DNA of 64,000 nt from Kibdelosporangium aridum (GTDB lineage: Bacteria; Actinomycetota; Actinomycetes; Mycobacteriales; Pseudonocardiaceae): the NCBI RefSeq assembly GCF_900176515.1, contig NZ_FWXV01000002.1, positions 1 to 64,000 on the forward strand, written 5' to 3'. Positions 18,396 through 26,837 of the stretch are shown here, piece after piece (within the stretch, counting starts at the first letter, position 1; every line of letters starts with the position of its first letter). The translations under genes were made by a program, and so were the position numbers. Below the pieces are notes generated by a model. The model had not been told where the DNA came from. It searched no databases and saw only the letters and a program-made list of their open reading frames with translations.

Positions 18396-19082
18396 CTAGA
18401 TGTTCGTGGTGACATACCGCTTTCCGTCCGTGGTCTCAACCAGCACAGAGGTGATGTCCTGCGCGGGGATCAATGCAGAGCCGTCCAGGGTCGTTCCCCC
18501 GGCTTCGTTGTTCGGGACCACCCAACTGCCTGCTGATTCACGGGTGCCGTCCTTGCCGACCACGATCAGCCGGCACTGTTCCCCGGCGGGAATCCCACTG
18601 ACCGCCGCGTTCACCCGTGCCCAGCCCGCGGCCGGGGTGACCCGGACGACAAGTCGCGCACCGGTTGTGCTGTCGGTCGAATTGGCGAATCGGACACCCT
18701 GGGGTTGTGTCGTCGTCGGGATGGCGACCTGTTGCGGTTGGCTCGTCGTCGACTGGCCGACGAGGACGCCACCGGTCACCAACGCCGCCGCGGCGACGAC
18801 AGCGGCTGCCGCGGTGAGAAATCGGGAGCGGCGTCGTGCCGCTGTCTTCTCCGTTCTCACCTGACGCAAAGTCCGCTGCAGGACCAGGTCCGCGTCGTCC
18901 GGGTAGCCCTCCAGCATCGCTTCCGGCGGCACTTCGCCTAGGAACTCCTGCATTTCCCGCAGCGAAACACTGTCCATCCGGCACACCTCGCAGCCGTCGA
19001 TGTGCTTCTCGACTCCGGCGGCCTGGTTCGGCGCCAGCAGACCAGCGACGTAGGCGTCGATGTCCACATGTTGCTCGGACAT
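18396..19082 (-). CDS. Zinc-finger anti-sigma factor, RslA-like
   Basis: 228 residues. The N-terminus holds the ZAS zinc motif H27-x3-C31-x2-C34 (KHIDGCEVCRMD), with a further His at position 5. A single membrane helix lies at ~87-110 (FLTAAAAVVAAAALVTGGVL), and ~115 residues outside the membrane form an anti-sigma K-type domain (RLVVRVTPAAGWARVNAAVS). This is the layout of RslA, which binds SigL through a redox-sensitive zinc site. The gene follows the sigma gene with 3 bp between stop and start, so they are cotranscribed. It should hold the sigma factor inactive at the membrane until an envelope or redox signal arrives. Confidence 0.88.
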   Translation of the reverse strand: MSEQHVDIDAYVAGLLAPNQAAGVEKHIDGCEVCRMDSVSLREMQEFLGEVPPEAMLEGYPDDADLVLQRTLRQVRTEKTAARRRSRFLTAAAAVVAAAALVTGGVLVGQSTTSQPQQVAIPTTTQPQGVRFANSTDSTTGARLVVRVTPAAGWARVNAAVSGIPAGEQCRLIVVGKDGTRESAGSWVVPNNEAGGTTLDGSALIPAQDITSVLVETTDGKRYVTTNI

Positions 19083-19085
19083 GTC

Positions 19086-19619
19086 TCAGGCCACTCCTTC
19101 CATCCCTGTCTCGCGCGCGGAGAACATGTCGCGTAACGCACGCAACGCGTAGTGCGAACGCGACTTCACTGTGCCCGGCGGGATGCCGAGGGTTTCCGCG
19201 GTCTCGTTGATGTTCTGTCCCCGCACGTAGATCTCCACGAGCACGGATCGGTGCACGTCCGGCAACTTCTCGAGGGCGTCGAGCACGACCATGGAGCTGA
19301 CCACCTTGTCGGCGTGATCACGCTCGATCGGCACGGCGGTCGGCGACTCGGCCACCTCTTTCGGCCGGGCGTTACGGGCTCGCACCTTGTCGGTGATGAT
19401 GTTGCGCACGACCGTGAGCAACCAGCCCCGCACCGAACCCTTGCCGTTGACCAGGACGTCCGGGTTGCGCCACGCCTTGATCAACGCCTCCTGCACGACG
19501 TCCTCGGCCGCCGCGCGTTCGCCGGTCAGCCTGGTCGCGTAGGCGAGCATGGCGCGGCCGTGCTCTGCGAACAACGTCCGGATCAACGCCTCGTCGGCGA
19601 CCTGCCGATGACGAGTCAT
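19086..19619 (-). CDS. sigL-like: ECF RNA polymerase sigma factor, SigL/SigK type
   Basis: 177 residues from the ATG at 19619, preceded by GGAGGT. Region 2 is complete (FAEHGRAMLAYATRLTGE, AAEDVVQEALIKAWR) and region 4 has the helix-turn-helix (INETAETLGIPPGTVKSRSH). It is paired with a membrane zinc anti-sigma gene directly downstream. The gene has its own promoter of the form TGATCC-N17-CGTGTC, and near-identical TGAACC-N16-CGTGTC sites precede at least five other units in the next 14 kb. That matches the consensus I recall for mycobacterial SigL, so autoregulation and a local regulon are likely. The symbol reflects class, not proven orthology. Confidence 0.9.
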   Translation of the reverse strand: MTRHRQVADEALIRTLFAEHGRAMLAYATRLTGERAAAEDVVQEALIKAWRNPDVLVNGKGSVRGWLLTVVRNIITDKVRARNARPKEVAESPTAVPIERDHADKVVSSMVVLDALEKLPDVHRSVLVEIYVRGQNINETAETLGIPPGTVKSRSHYALRALRDMFSARETGMEGVA

Positions 19620-19664
19620 CCGTTACACCTCCACGACTCCCGATGCCCGGGAGTTCCCCTCATT

Positions 19665-19693
19665 GACACGGATGCGGTGCCCTGTTCGGATCA
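19665..19693 (-). promoter_or_regulatory. ECF sigma promoter of the sigma/anti-sigma operon
   Basis: On the minus strand TGATCC (-35, 19688-19693), 17 bp, CGTGTC (-10, 19665-19670), 45 bp before the sigma start. It is one mismatch and one spacer base away from the stronger sites listed below, as expected for moderate autoregulation. Confidence 0.6.
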
Positions 19694-19744
19694 CCGCCAA
19701 TGGCACTGGATACGTGACGCCGCTCACGGCATGCCGGGTGGCGA

Positions 19745-20272
19745 TCAGTTGCCGCTCTTGGCTTTCTGCCCGGCTTTCGAGCCGTCCGGCGCGACGGCGA
19801 ACCACGTTCTGCCTGCCCCTTGGCCGTTGGTCTGGCCGGGCACGATGTCCTTGACGTAGCGGTAAACCGGACGGCCACCGATGGTCACCTGCTGCGTGCC
19901 GTCCCTGCGGTCGAGCACGCCGATCTCCGACGGGCTCAGGTTCTCAAACGTGATCTTCTCGTTCGCCAGCACCGGTGGCCACTGCCGGGCGCACGCACCC
20001 TCGCATGTGGACTTCGGCGGCGAGTCGGAGTCCTTGTCGAACCGGTAGAGCGTGAATCCGCGGCCGTCGAGCACGACCGCACCGAGTGTCAGGTTTTGGC
20101 CCAGCTGCACCGACTTCGGCCAGTAACCGCCCTCGTCACTGCGCTGACCGAGCGTCTCTTCCAGCGCGGCGGCGTCACTGGCCAGTGGCACGCCGGTGGT
20201 CTGCTGGCCACACCCCGCGAGTACGGCGATGCCTGCGAGCGCCAGGCCGCTCAGCCACGTCTTCGTCCACAT
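19745..20272 (-). CDS. Secreted lipoprotein with COG4315-type repeats (SCO0930-like)
   Basis: 175 residues from the ATG at 20272, which has GGAAGG upstream. A type II signal peptide ends in the lipobox LAGC (Cys21). The mature part has two copies of the lipoprotein_15 repeat: GAVVLDGRGFTLYRFDKDS with CEGACARQWPPV, and a second with RRDGTQQVTIGGRPVYRYVKD and GQGAGRTWFAV. This family sits on the outer face of the membrane; its role is unknown, although some members occur beside ECF sigma genes. It has its own TGAACC-N16-CGTGTC promoter, lies directly upstream of the sigma gene, and has a larger relative in this window at 33.4 kb under the same promoter type. Confidence 0.85.
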   Translation of the reverse strand: MWTKTWLSGLALAGIAVLAGCGQQTTGVPLASDAAALEETLGQRSDEGGYWPKSVQLGQNLTLGAVVLDGRGFTLYRFDKDSDSPPKSTCEGACARQWPPVLANEKITFENLSPSEIGVLDRRDGTQQVTIGGRPVYRYVKDIVPGQTNGQGAGRTWFAVAPDGSKAGQKAKSGN

Positions 20273-20303
20273 TGGCCTTCCTTCCGGGTCGCACGTCCCG
20301 CCT

Positions 20304-20331
20304 GACACGGATCAGGCACCCGGCTGGTTCA
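20304..20331 (-). promoter_or_regulatory. ECF sigma promoter of the lipoprotein gene
   Basis: TGAACC (20326-20331), 16 bp, CGTGTC (20304-20309) on the minus strand, 31 bp before the start codon. A perfect match to the window consensus; the -35 lies inside the 3' end of the upstream LysM-like gene. Confidence 0.8.
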
Positions 20332-21607
20332 CACTCGTCGCCAACTCGGCGGAATCCAGTCGCAGGCCGAGCACACCGATGTCGACAGCGCCGTCCGGAC
20401 CAGCCTCGAACCGCCATGCCGCAGCCGGAAAATCCCCGGCGACGAGCACAGCACCCGAGTTGCCCGACCGCACCGCGAACTCGGCCAGCAACTGCAGATC
20501 CGGTGGCGTAAGCGGGCTCGTGACAACGATGAGCTGCCCGCCCACCGAGTCCGCGATTCCACCCGGGCCACCCCAGATGGACAGCATTCCCGTCACATCG
20601 GGAACAGGCATGCCAGACGCGCCAATGACTTCACTGATCGTCCGTGCCACGTGGACACGTCCGGGTGGAAGTTGCACGCTCGGCGGCGGACCGATGATGG
20701 TTATGGCGATCCCGGCCGCGCCTGGGTTCGTCGCGATCTGTTTCAGCACAGCCATGGCGGCTCTGTCAACGTCTTCAGGTCGGCCGGTTATCGCCACGAT
20801 TCCCGGAGCACGACCGAGGTTCACCGATGTCTGTTCGCCACCGATCGTGCCTACGCTGGCCAGCAAGGGAAACGGAGTTGGACCGTCCGGTGTGCTCGCG
20901 TCCAGTTGCCAGATCGGCGCCTCCCACACCGCGCCGTCTTCCTTGACACGCCAGGGATGCGGCGCCGGAGCGAGCGGCGGAGTCAGCCGGAGTGACAAGC
21001 GATCGGGGCCTACGACAGCCGCGTACATCGGCGGCAAGGGGCTACCTGCCGCAGCGATGTGCCGTAACGCCCGGTCAAGCACCGCTGGCAGTTGACTGTT
21101 CGGCTCTACGACAACAGGTTTACGCACCGGCCTACGGCGTCCGCGGACCAGTAGCACGGTGACGATGACGATCGCAGGAAGCAGCACTCCGCCGCCGATT
21201 GCCAACGCGAGCGCCGGAGTCAGGCCGAAGACTGTCTCCTGTGGCACGGCAACAGGTGCGGCCACCCTCGGTTGGGGTGGCCGTGCCGTGGGCGGTGGCC
21301 CGATCCGGATCTCGCCGGACCGGGCGTCCTTGGGTAGCACCAGCGTCCAGCCAGACCGCAGTTCACCCGGGTTGCCGAGAGTGCTGCCGTCCGGCTGCAC
21401 CCGCCCGACGTTCAGCTCGAAGATCTCCGGCCAGCGGTTCGGGTCGCCCAGTGTCGTACCGGCCACGTCGAAGAGGTTCCTGTCGCTGGGCTGCCCCGGC
21501 TTGCCCGGCACCACGTAGTACGGCACCGGGTCCTGGGCGGCCAGCGCCGACGCGGGCGCGAAGACCAGCAGGAGCAGGACGAACGCGGCGAGTACCCGAG
21601 AAAACAT
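20312..21607 (-). CDS. LysM-like membrane protein with cytoplasmic C-terminal domain
   Basis: 431 residues from the ATG at 21607 (GAGGT upstream). A signal peptide covers ~1-24 and a LysM-like fold ~28-93 (YYVVPGKPGQPSDRNLFDVA, DPNRWPEIFELNVGR, SGWTLVLP). A Pro-rich linker, one membrane helix at ~130-155 (LALAIGGGVLLPAIVIVTVL) and a basic stop-transfer follow. About 270 cytoplasmic residues then form an alpha/beta domain of unknown function (TISEVIGASGMPVPDVTGML, GGQLIVVTSPLTPPDLQLLA). The layout resembles the N-terminal half of actinomycete LysM-BTAD regulators without the BTAD part. It has its own sigma promoter and follows the type VII RHS effector, which suggests a wall or secretion accessory role. 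Confidence 0.75.
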   Translation of the reverse strand: MFSRVLAAFVLLLLVFAPASALAAQDPVPYYVVPGKPGQPSDRNLFDVAGTTLGDPNRWPEIFELNVGRVQPDGSTLGNPGELRSGWTLVLPKDARSGEIRIGPPPTARPPQPRVAAPVAVPQETVFGLTPALALAIGGGVLLPAIVIVTVLLVRGRRRPVRKPVVVEPNSQLPAVLDRALRHIAAAGSPLPPMYAAVVGPDRLSLRLTPPLAPAPHPWRVKEDGAVWEAPIWQLDASTPDGPTPFPLLASVGTIGGEQTSVNLGRAPGIVAITGRPEDVDRAAMAVLKQIATNPGAAGIAITIIGPPPSVQLPPGRVHVARTISEVIGASGMPVPDVTGMLSIWGGPGGIADSVGGQLIVVTSPLTPPDLQLLAEFAVRSGNSGAVLVAGDFPAAAWRFEAGPDGAVDIGVLGLRLDSAELATSVNQPGA

Positions 21608-21645
21608 GACGACCTCGATCACTGGTGGGACGAAGGTTCCCGCCC

Positions 21646-21673
21646 GACACGGATCTCGGCCCGACCTGGTTCA
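21646..21673 (-). promoter_or_regulatory. ECF sigma promoter of the LysM-like gene
   Basis: TGAACC (21668-21673), 16 bp, CGTGTC (21646-21651) on the minus strand. The -35 box overlaps the TGA stop codon of the RHS effector gene. The start codon lies 38 bp beyond the -10. Confidence 0.8.
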
Positions 21674-24600
21674 GTCGGCTCGGCGACGGCGCTTCACACC
21701 GTCGGCGATCGAGCCCTCGGCGTCGCCCGGCCGCTTGTCGCCGAGCTGGGGACTGCCCGGCACGGGGTCGTCGCGCAGTTCCTTGATCATGTTGGCGGGC
21801 ACCTGGTTGGTGCGTTCCAGCTGGTCGATGAGGTCGCTGCGGCTGAACTGACCGCCCGGCCCGAACAGCTTGGGATAGGCGTCCTGCATCGACATCATGT
21901 GCTGGCGGAGCACGTCGGTGTTCAGCTTGTTGCCCATCCCCTTGGCGTCGAACATGGCCCACGGCTTGTCCAGCAGACCATGGTTCGCTGGCAGGTTCTT
22001 GCCACTGCCCAGGATCGTTTCGCCTTGCTGCAACGCACCGGCGATGCCCGCCTCGTTGTGCCCGCCGGTGCTGGTCTTGTTGCCCACCGCGGTGAAGTTG
22101 AAGTTGTTGCGCAGGTCAAGCAGGCGGTTGTTGATCCGCGCCACGTCATTGGGGCTGACGTTGCCCGATCTCACCACGTTGTCGATGTCGTTGTTGATCT
22201 CATCGGCGACCCGGTCGAACTCCCCGCGCATGTTCTGCGGCGGCTTGGTGAAACCTGGGTACTGCTGAAGGCGGGTCAGCAAGTCGCGCTGCGCCAGGAT
22301 CGCCTGCGCGGGAGTCTTGTTCTTGACCGCGTTCTCGCCCATGTGCGTCATCGACACGAACGGGGTGCCGTGGTCGCCCTGCTTGCCGCGTACGTTGGTC
22401 GGCGGCCTGCCCTTGACCTTGACCGAGGTGATCGTTCCGTCGGGGCGCAGGTTGACGTCCGTTTTCATGCCGCGGAACTTGTCCGTGCCACAGGGCGCGA
22501 GACCGAGCGGGTCGATCAACGCCGTCGGGTTGAGCACGTAACCATGCGGGTCCAGGGCTGGCGCGAGACCGAGCGGGTCGTTGGAGACGTACCGGCCGAT
22601 CGCCGGGTCGTAGTACCGGTGGAAGTTGTAGTACAGACCGGTCTCCTCGTCGTGGTACTGTCCGGGAAATCGCAACGGCGTCCCATCGACGGTATCGATC
22701 CCGTTGCCCCACAACGTGTTGTTCGCAGTCCACCTGATGTGGCCGTGCTCGTCCACCAGTTCGGTCGGCATACCGACGAGGTCGGTGACGATCGCACGGA
22801 ACCGGGCATCGGTCCACTCCTGGTCACCGGACCGCTCGACCTGGCTGATCGGTTGGTACGCGCCCGGCTGCCAATCCCAGACGGTGACCGTGCCGTTCGC
22901 CGATTCCTCAACGATTTCGGTGCCGTCCCACGCGAACTCGATCCGCTCGATGATCTCGACGCCGTCCATGGTCACGCGCTGCTTCGCGATCCGCCTGCCC
23001 AGCCCGTCGTAGTGGTACTGCCAATGTTCACGTTCCGGTGTGATGACAGCGATCAGCCGGTCGAGACCGTCCCACTTGTAGCGCCACACCCGCTGGCCTT
23101 CACGGCGCTGCACCAACCTGCCGTCCGCGTCGTAGTCACGATCACTGGTGTCGTTCACCAGCGTGCCCGCCTCGTCATAGGAGTAGCGCTCGGTCCAGTT
23201 CTCGCCGAATACGCCGGTAACGCGGCCAGGACCATCCACTTCGTACTGACGCACGCCTCGCAGCAGGTCGTCGACCGAGGTGAGCGTGCCGTCCTCGCGG
23301 TAGGTGTACTTCCTGCTCTGGAGGGCACCCGGCGAGCCGTTGAACACCATCTGGCTGCTGATCCGGCCGCCCGCGTCCCACCTCTGGGCGACGCGCAGGC
23401 CGCCCACCGAGCGGCCGATCTCCCTGCCAGCCACGTCGTAACCGAACTTGATGATCCGCCCGGCTACGTGCAGAGCCGTCGGCTGACCGGCTTCGTTGTA
23501 CGTCCAGCCGCTTTCCGCTCCGGACGGCGTGCGGCGACGGATGCGCCGTCCCGCCAGGTCGTAGCCGTTGGTGACTGTGCGGCCGTTGACCGTTTCGCTG
23601 AGTACCCGGCCCAACGCGTCGTAGGTCATCGCGAGGTCGGCGTGTGGACTGACCGCCCGGACCAGCCGACCTGCCGCGTCGTAGGAATACGTGGTGTCAC
23701 CGACCTGCGCCAGCCTGCCGTTTTCGTCCCACGCGATCTGCACGGTCTGGCCGGACGCGTTGGTCCGCTCCACCATTCGGCCCGCCGAGTCCACTGTGTA
23801 CCGGAGCTCGCGGTTGCCGAAGTCGATCTCGCGTACCAGGTTGCCTGCGGCGTCGTACTCGTATCGCCAGGTCTCGCCACGTGCGTTCGTCACGGAGGTC
23901 AGCCGCAACTCGGTGTCGTACGCGTACTCGGTACGGCCCGTCTGCGGCGCGATCTCGGCGACTGGAAGGTCGAAGTGCCCGATCTCGGCCCGTGTCACTT
24001 CGCCTTGCGCATCGACGCTCTCCCGCAGGTTTCCCTCACCGTCGAAGGTCCATCGCCGCACGCTGCCGTCCGGCTCGACGATCTTGGCGATCTCCCCATT
24101 CTCAGCCCAGGACAACCTTGTGACTTCCCCAAGCGGGCTGGTAACCGTTGCAATACGACCAAAGGCGTCGTAGGTATAAGCATTTCTGGCGCCGAGAGGG
24201 TCGGTGATCTGGACGGGAAGGCCCGCGGGGTTGTATTCGATTTGGGTCACCGCACCTATCGCGTCCGTGACCGTAATCGGACGGCCCGCTTCGTCGTGCG
24301 TGAAGGTCGTGCGTGCCCCTGTCGGATCAGTCGCCGCGATCAGATTCCAGCGGGAGTCATAGTCGTAACGCCATTCGGCGCCGTCCGGCTCGATCCTGCG
24401 TGTGGGACGAGTTGGGCTCAAGTACTCCGTCAGCGTTTCCGTGCCGTCGGGCGCGGTCACTGTGAGCAGGTTGCCCTCTTCGTCGTAGACATACCGCGTG
24501 GTGTTGCCGAGTTGATCCGTACGGGTAAGCAGCCTGTCGTAACGGTCCCACTCGCACTCGATCACGCCGCCGAGCGGGTCGATCTCGCGCACGACTTGGA

Positions 24601-26452
24601 ACGCGTCGTTCATGTGGAACGTCTTGGTGTGGCCCAACGAGTCCGTCACTCGGGTGACAAGGTCCGTGTACTCGAACGTGGCGCTGAGGTAACCGCCTGC
24701 TCCACGGGTCTCTACACACCTGTCCTGCGAGTCGTAGACGTACTCGTACCACATGCCATTGCGGTCTTCCCATCGCACGATCCGTCCTGCGTCGTCGTAT
24801 GAGAACCGCAGTGGTTCGCCTTCGGGCGTCACGACCTCGACCAGCTTGTCGCCTTCGTACCGGTATTCGGCCACGAGGGTGCCGTCCGCCAAGCGCAGAT
24901 CGGTGACCAGACCCTCGTGAGTGCCTACCGTCAGTTCGTATCCACCGGTGTGCGAGATGCCAGTGATCGTGCCGTCTTCGTCGTACCGGAAGTCGATCCG
25001 GTCACCCGAGCCGCTCAACACGGCGCTGATCGGGTGTGCACTGTGGTCACTCGGCGCGAAGTAGAGGAGTCGTTCGTCTTCCGGGACCATGATGGCGTAG
25101 CCGCCGTCGTCGGTACGGGTGAGCGGCCACCGCGGGCCCTCGTGCGGGAAAACCACGCCGTCGCCGGGATCCGGGTAGTCCAGCATCGTCGCGTCTTCGG
25201 CCGCGAACGAGACGCCCTGCTCGTCCACCTCGATCCGCTGATCCAATGTGGACGACCAAGATGGACCGAACCATCGGCCGATCCGGTACGACGACAGGTG
25301 CGTACGCGTGAACACCAACGGCAGCGAACCGGCCAGCTCCAGATCGGTCTGCGGGGCCACCATCCGTCCGGTCGCCACCTCGATCGGATCGATGATGGCC
25401 TTGACGTCCTTCTTCGGCTGAGAGTTCGCCCTGGCCGGCACATTCGCGCCACGGATGCCTTTGTTGACGGGCGGTGGTTGGACGGCCTTCGGTGGCGGAA
25501 TCTTGCCACCGATGTTGCGGCCCGCTCCGCCACCCACCGAGCTGATCGCGTTGCCGATCCCGGACTTGACCGAACCACCGAGGCCTTTGCCGAGCTTGAT
25601 GGCGTGCTTCATCAGTTTGCCGCCAGGGATGAACCCCAGCGCCAGACCTGCGAGCGCGATGCCGAGCGCTGCCATGTCGCCCTTCAGCGCGGCGGAGGCG
25701 ATCTCGATCCCCGACGCGAGCAGGCCGATCGCCATGCCCAGCGGCGGGAAGATGAACGAGGCCAATGTGGCCAGTACGTCGAGGATCGTGACGATCCACT
25801 CGGTCACCGTGCTGATCAGGAACTCGAAGAAGTCCCGGAACGCGTCGCCGATCTTCTCCCAGATCGACCGTTGTGGCGCGTCGTCGGCCAGGCTGTCCAA
25901 CACGTCCCGAGCAGACGCCGCCGCCTGGTCCCGCATCGCGATCGCCTGGTTCAGCAACGACTTCGCCTGATCCAGTTCCTGCTGAGCGGCGGATCCCTTG
26001 CCTTCGGCCGCAGTCACGTCGTCTTGTGCCAGAGTCGCCGCGTCACCGGTTGCCGCGGCCAACGCGGCCTGCGCCACAGCGGCGGATGCCGTCGCGGCAG
26101 CCTTGTCCTGCGACGCCTGACGCGCTTGGTTCAAAGCATTCAGCGACATCGACTGCGCCTCTTCAAGCGCAGGCTGGTAACGCGCGTACGCCTCCGCGGC
26201 CTGGCCATAGGAGTTGGCCATCACGTCCAGTCGCCGTGGGACTTCGCCGAGCAACTCCCGGTAGGCCACCATGGCTTTGCCTTGGCCGCCTTCGATGCTG
26301 CTGCCCGACGTGAGCAGCTGGAACGCCTCGCGGGTGGTCGAGGCAAGGTCCTGGTAGGCCGTACGCAACTGGGTGAGCGCGGCCGGATCGCCGGGTACCG
26401 GGTCCTCGTCGAGATCGAGCGGCGCCCATTCGCCTGATGCGGGACGTGTCAT
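21671..26452 (-). CDS. Type VII-secreted RHS polymorphic toxin
   Basis: 1,593 residues from the ATG at 26452 (GGAGG 9-10 nt upstream); the frame extends upstream but that part crosses the promoter. There is no signal peptide. Residues ~1-200 are helical and Ala/Gln-rich (LTQLRTAYQDLASTTREAFQ, YGQAAEAYARYQPALEEAQS), like the ESX hairpin of putative type VII-secreted proteins. Hydrophobic helices follow at ~205-275, then a DUF6531-like entry (IDPIEVATGRMVAPQTDLEL), ~850 residues of YD/RHS repeats and the core (ETGLYYNFHRYYDPAIGRYV). The last ~275 residues are the toxin: a GKQGDHGTPFV motif at ~1357, a helical region, GGHNEAG, and a basic tail KRRRR. The KQGDH module is known to me from other toxin tails but its activity is not. 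It is divergent from two small genes and shares the sigma promoter type with the WXG100 gene. Confidence 0.88.
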   Translation of the reverse strand: MTRPASGEWAPLDLDEDPVPGDPAALTQLRTAYQDLASTTREAFQLLTSGSSIEGGQGKAMVAYRELLGEVPRRLDVMANSYGQAAEAYARYQPALEEAQSMSLNALNQARQASQDKAAATASAAVAQAALAAATGDAATLAQDDVTAAEGKGSAAQQELDQAKSLLNQAIAMRDQAAASARDVLDSLADDAPQRSIWEKIGDAFRDFFEFLISTVTEWIVTILDVLATLASFIFPPLGMAIGLLASGIEIASAALKGDMAALGIALAGLALGFIPGGKLMKHAIKLGKGLGGSVKSGIGNAISSVGGGAGRNIGGKIPPPKAVQPPPVNKGIRGANVPARANSQPKKDVKAIIDPIEVATGRMVAPQTDLELAGSLPLVFTRTHLSSYRIGRWFGPSWSSTLDQRIEVDEQGVSFAAEDATMLDYPDPGDGVVFPHEGPRWPLTRTDDGGYAIMVPEDERLLYFAPSDHSAHPISAVLSGSGDRIDFRYDEDGTITGISHTGGYELTVGTHEGLVTDLRLADGTLVAEYRYEGDKLVEVVTPEGEPLRFSYDDAGRIVRWEDRNGMWYEYVYDSQDRCVETRGAGGYLSATFEYTDLVTRVTDSLGHTKTFHMNDAFQVVREIDPLGGVIECEWDRYDRLLTRTDQLGNTTRYVYDEEGNLLTVTAPDGTETLTEYLSPTRPTRRIEPDGAEWRYDYDSRWNLIAATDPTGARTTFTHDEAGRPITVTDAIGAVTQIEYNPAGLPVQITDPLGARNAYTYDAFGRIATVTSPLGEVTRLSWAENGEIAKIVEPDGSVRRWTFDGEGNLRESVDAQGEVTRAEIGHFDLPVAEIAPQTGRTEYAYDTELRLTSVTNARGETWRYEYDAAGNLVREIDFGNRELRYTVDSAGRMVERTNASGQTVQIAWDENGRLAQVGDTTYSYDAAGRLVRAVSPHADLAMTYDALGRVLSETVNGRTVTNGYDLAGRRIRRRTPSGAESGWTYNEAGQPTALHVAGRIIKFGYDVAGREIGRSVGGLRVAQRWDAGGRISSQMVFNGSPGALQSRKYTYREDGTLTSVDDLLRGVRQYEVDGPGRVTGVFGENWTERYSYDEAGTLVNDTSDRDYDADGRLVQRREGQRVWRYKWDGLDRLIAVITPEREHWQYHYDGLGRRIAKQRVTMDGVEIIERIEFAWDGTEIVEESANGTVTVWDWQPGAYQPISQVERSGDQEWTDARFRAIVTDLVGMPTELVDEHGHIRWTANNTLWGNGIDTVDGTPLRFPGQYHDEETGLYYNFHRYYDPAIGRYVSNDPLGLAPALDPHGYVLNPTALIDPLGLAPCGTDKFRGMKTDVNLRPDGTITSVKVKGRPPTNVRGKQGDHGTPFVSMTHMGENAVKNKTPAQAILAQRDLLTRLQQYPGFTKPPQNMRGEFDRVADEINNDIDNVVRSGNVSPNDVARINNRLLDLRNNFNFTAVGNKTSTGGHNEAGIAGALQQGETILGSGKNLPANHGLLDKPWAMFDAKGMGNKLNTDVLRQHMMSMQDAYPKLFGPGGQFSRSDLIDQLERTNQVPANMIKELRDDPVPGSPQLGDKRPGDAEGSIADGVKRRRRAD

Positions 26453-26492
26453 GACGTCCACTCCTCCCCTGCGGTGACTAGGAATCGCGGCA

Positions 26493-26520
26493 GACACGTG
26501 TTTCGAACCGGATCGGTTCA
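26493..26520 (-). promoter_or_regulatory. ECF sigma promoter of the type VII RHS effector
   Basis: TGAACC (26515-26520), 16 bp, CGTGTC (26493-26498) on the minus strand, 40 bp before the ATG. It interlocks with a plus-strand promoter-like site at 26504-26531. Confidence 0.8.
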
Positions 26521-26531
26521 CCATCCGTGCA
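26504..26531 (+). promoter_or_regulatory. Interlocked divergent ECF-like promoter of the small partner genes
   Basis: CGAACC (26504-26509), 16 bp, CGTGCA (26526-26531), two to three mismatches from the consensus but with the exact spacer. The start codon follows 6 bp after the -10, so the transcript would be leaderless or nearly so. It overlaps the minus-strand promoter of the RHS effector. Confidence 0.45.
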
Positions 26532-26537
26532 TGCGTC

Positions 26538-26837
26538 ATGAGCCTGATTGAGATACCGGCGGACGAGCTGCGGCGAGTAGCCGATCTGTTGCAGCGGACC
26601 AAGGATCTGATGGGCAGCGACCTGGTGAAGTCGATGGGCGACGTGGTCGAGGCACTGGCGGACCAGAAGTTGGAGACCGCGGCATGGGACTTCGAGAAAG
26701 CATGGGGCGACGGCAGATACGTGCTGGGCCGCGACCTCGACGGCCTACGCGACGCAAGCCGTGCCGTCGCGGACGCCTTCCAGCAAACCGATGAACAGAC
26801 CGTGAACGCTCTCACCGAAGGCGAGAATGGCCAATGA
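26538..26837 (+). CDS. Small helical WXG100/EspC-like partner protein
   Basis: 99 residues, entirely helical by sequence pattern (IPADELRRVADLLQRTKDLM, SRAVADAFQQTDEQTVNALT), the size and shape of WXG100 or EspC-type proteins, with a WGDGRY turn in place of a canonical WxG. It has no signal peptide. The gene is divergent from the type VII RHS effector across ~85 bp that hold interlocked promoters. Its stop overlaps the next start (ATGA). In other type VII loci, small helical proteins of this kind bind the N-terminal hairpin of a large effector as targeting partners; that role is inference. Confidence 0.7.
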   Translation: MSLIEIPADELRRVADLLQRTKDLMGSDLVKSMGDVVEALADQKLETAAWDFEKAWGDGRYVLGRDLDGLRDASRAVADAFQQTDEQTVNALTEGENGQ

